From Gammaproteobacteria bacterium (GTDB lineage Bacteria; Pseudomonadota; Gammaproteobacteria; Methylococcales; UBA2780): a stretch of DNA of 15,938 nucleotides. Both the position numbers and the translations under genes were made by a program. The DNA is taken from contig QNFJ01000023.1 in the NCBI GenBank assembly GCA_003646305.1, forward strand, positions 1-15,938, given 5' to 3'. This document shows, one piece after another, positions 14,855-15,938 of this stretch (positions are counted from its first letter, which is position 1; each line of letters opens with the position of its first letter). The notes under the pieces were generated by a model. It was not told where the DNA came from. It saw only the letters and a program-made list of their open reading frames with translations, and did not search any database.

Positions 14855-15476
14855 CCTGCTCATCAATTTTCTTTGTTTCTGGGGGCGGTGTCATCTGCTG
14901 AGAGACCACAACCATTGCCGGGCGAAGCAACCGCTCATTTAACAGGTAGCCCTTTTGAAAAACAGCAATAACGGTATTGGGCTCATGGTCAGCGGTCTGC
15001 TGCATTGACATCGCCTGGTGATACTCAGGGTTAAACCGCTCACCCGATGGGTCAACCTGTTTGATATTGAACTTTTCAAATACAGCATTGAGTTGCTGTA
15101 ACGTCAGCTCAACCCCTTTTTTCAAATCATCGACAGACTCGCCTTTGCCCTGGAAAGACTCTAAACCCAGCTCAAGACTATCCATTACCGTCAATAACTC
15201 TTTACTAAATTTTTCCAGCGCAAACTTGTGAGCACTCTGCACATCTTTTTCTGAACGGCGTCGCAAGTTTTCCATTTCAGCTTTGACGCGCAGCAGGCCA
15301 TCCCAGCTTTCATCTGCTTTGCCTTGCGCCTCTTTCAGCTGCAAAGACAGTGACTCAATAGTTGGTTGCGCTTGCGCCTCTGCCTCAACAGAACCCTCCA
15401 CCACTTCCTCTGTTTCCAACGGGGTTACTGCTGAACTTTCCTCTTCAGAAACCTGCTCTTTTTGCTCTTCGCTCAT
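14850..15476 (-). CDS. grpE: Nucleotide exchange factor GrpE
   Basis: Dimeric cofactor that releases ADP from DnaK and acts as a thermosensor of the chaperone cycle. The 208-residue product (197 in E. coli) has an acidic, disordered N-terminus (about 1-40, rich in Glu), then a long coiled-coil helix (about 40-110, with ENLRRRSEKDVQSAHKFALEKF). The C-terminal beta-wing follows, with the family signature VIAVFQKGYLLNERLLRPAMVVVSQ. ATG at 15476 has GGAG 6 nt upstream. It is preceded by a near-perfect sigma-32 promoter and followed after 71 bp by dnaK, and lies 96 bp downstream of hrcA. Confidence 0.98.
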   Translation of the reverse strand: MSEEQKEQVSEEESSAVTPLETEEVVEGSVEAEAQAQPTIESLSLQLKEAQGKADESWDGLLRVKAEMENLRRRSEKDVQSAHKFALEKFSKELLTVMDSLELGLESFQGKGESVDDLKKGVELTLQQLNAVFEKFNIKQVDPSGERFNPEYHQAMSMQQTADHEPNTVIAVFQKGYLLNERLLRPAMVVVSQQMTPPPETKKIDEQA

Positions 15477-15560
15477 TACTGCTCCAGTAATCTATTTCTT
15501 AACTAAAAAATAAAGACAAAGTGACGCCTCAAAAAAACTTTGAAGCCGACTTGCCAATCT

Positions 15561-15588
15561 ATATGGGGATAACTATTTCTGATTCAAG
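15561..15588 (-). promoter_or_regulatory. Sigma-32 (heat-shock) promoter for grpE-dnaK-dnaJ
   Basis: Minus strand: CTTGAA (15588-15583), 14-nt spacer, CCCCATAT (15568-15561). Both boxes match the sigma-32 consensus exactly and the spacing is within the optimal 13-14 nt. The -35 lies within the last hrcA codons (Ala-Leu-Asn-Gln-Lys-stop). Transcription would start near 15553, about 75 nt before the grpE ATG. No CIRCE element (TTAGCACTC-N9-GAGTGCTAA) is seen nearby. Confidence 0.85.
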
Positions 15589-15938
15589 GCCGAAGATAAA
15601 ATTTTTGCGGTCATATCAACCAAAGGAATCACCTGCTCGTATTCCATCCTCGTCGGCCCGATAACACCAAGAACACCAATCGTCTCTTCATCCACCCGAT
15701 ATGAGGAGGTGACGATGCTGCAATGATCCAAAGGTTTGTACCCAGACTCCTCACCAATAAAGATCTGCACCCCTTCAGCCTCAACACAGCGATCAAGAAT
15801 ATGGATAATCTCCTGCTTTTGATTAAATGCATCAAAAAGTTGCCGCAATCTCCCCACGTCCGAGAGTTCATCAAATCCCATCAAGTTTGTCTCACCGGAG
15901 AGCACATAATCCCCAGTCGGCTTTTTTTCACTTTTAAA
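15573..15938 (-). CDS. hrcA: Heat-inducible transcription repressor HrcA, C-terminal part
   Basis: Only the last 121 codons are in the window; the frame stays open to the right edge (FKSEKKPTGDY precedes the first internal GTG), so the gene continues outside. The family signature near the C-terminus is clear: IGVLGVIGPTRMEYEQVIPLVDMTAKILSSAL, preceded by the FIGEES segment of the GAF-like domain. HrcA represses chaperone operons by binding CIRCE and is reactivated by GroESL. Placing hrcA before grpE-dnaK-dnaJ is known from many bacteria. Here its 3' end supplies the -35 box of the sigma-32 promoter for grpE. Whether HrcA controls this cluster cannot be judged, because the region upstream of hrcA is outside the window. 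Confidence 0.95.
   Translation of the reverse strand, partial: FKSEKKPTGDYVLSGETNLMGFDELSDVGRLRQLFDAFNQKQEIIHILDRCVEAEGVQIFIGEESGYKPLDHCSIVTSSYRVDEETIGVLGVIGPTRMEYEQVIPLVDMTAKILSSALNQK

Noticed and set aside
15477..15572. Searched for a CIRCE element (HrcA operator) between hrcA and grpE and elsewhere in the window
   Set aside because: No TTAGCACTC/GAGTGCTAA pair was seen. The operator, if present, would be upstream of hrcA or at groES, outside the window.
1..15938. tRNA, rRNA, CRISPR array or a novel gene system
   Set aside because: No cloverleaf, rRNA core or regularly spaced repeats were seen by eye, and all full-length genes belong to well-known housekeeping families.

Overview
This is a gammaproteobacterial chromosome segment of moderate G+C content. 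Nearly every gene is a conserved housekeeping gene on the minus strand. The order hrcA (end only) - grpE - dnaK - dnaJ - dapB - carA - carB - greA <> yhbY (plus strand) / rlmE - ftsH - folP - glmM is the arrangement known from Pseudomonas and relatives, with hrcA next to grpE as in several other gammaproteobacteria. The genus cannot be named with confidence from the sequence alone.

Right part (about 11.6-15.9 kb): the heat-shock cluster. The 3' end of hrcA runs off the window edge. grpE and dnaK are each preceded by a sigma-32-type promoter (CTTGAA, 14-nt spacer, CCCCATAT or CCTCACAT), and both -35 boxes overlap the end of the preceding gene. Two strong hairpins separate dnaK from dnaJ, and dnaJ runs closely into dapB. 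Middle part (about 5.8-10.8 kb): dapB (lysine/diaminopimelate), then carA-carB (carbamoyl phosphate for arginine and pyrimidines) behind its own promoter and a leader with a long hairpin, then greA 11 bp after carB. yhbY lies convergent to greA and divergent from rlmE. Left part (about 0.5-5.4 kb): rlmE and ftsH (rRNA methylation and membrane proteolysis), then folP 6 bp after ftsH, then glmM.

The far left end breaks the usual synteny, in which (tpiA)-secG-tRNA-Leu commonly follows glmM. Here a decayed, opposite-strand remnant of an Eco57I/PglX-type DNA methyltransferase meets the glmM 3' end, with an inverted pair of GTAG-headed palindromes (REP/BIME-like) at the junction.

No new multi-gene system is present. 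The points most worth checking are small regulatory structures: an attenuator-like set of four alternating C/G runs ending in a terminator-like hairpin inside the folP coding start, the carA leader hairpin with its obligatory TTG start, the paired sigma-32 promoters, the dnaK/dnaJ hairpins, and the REP-like pair beside the methylase pseudogene.
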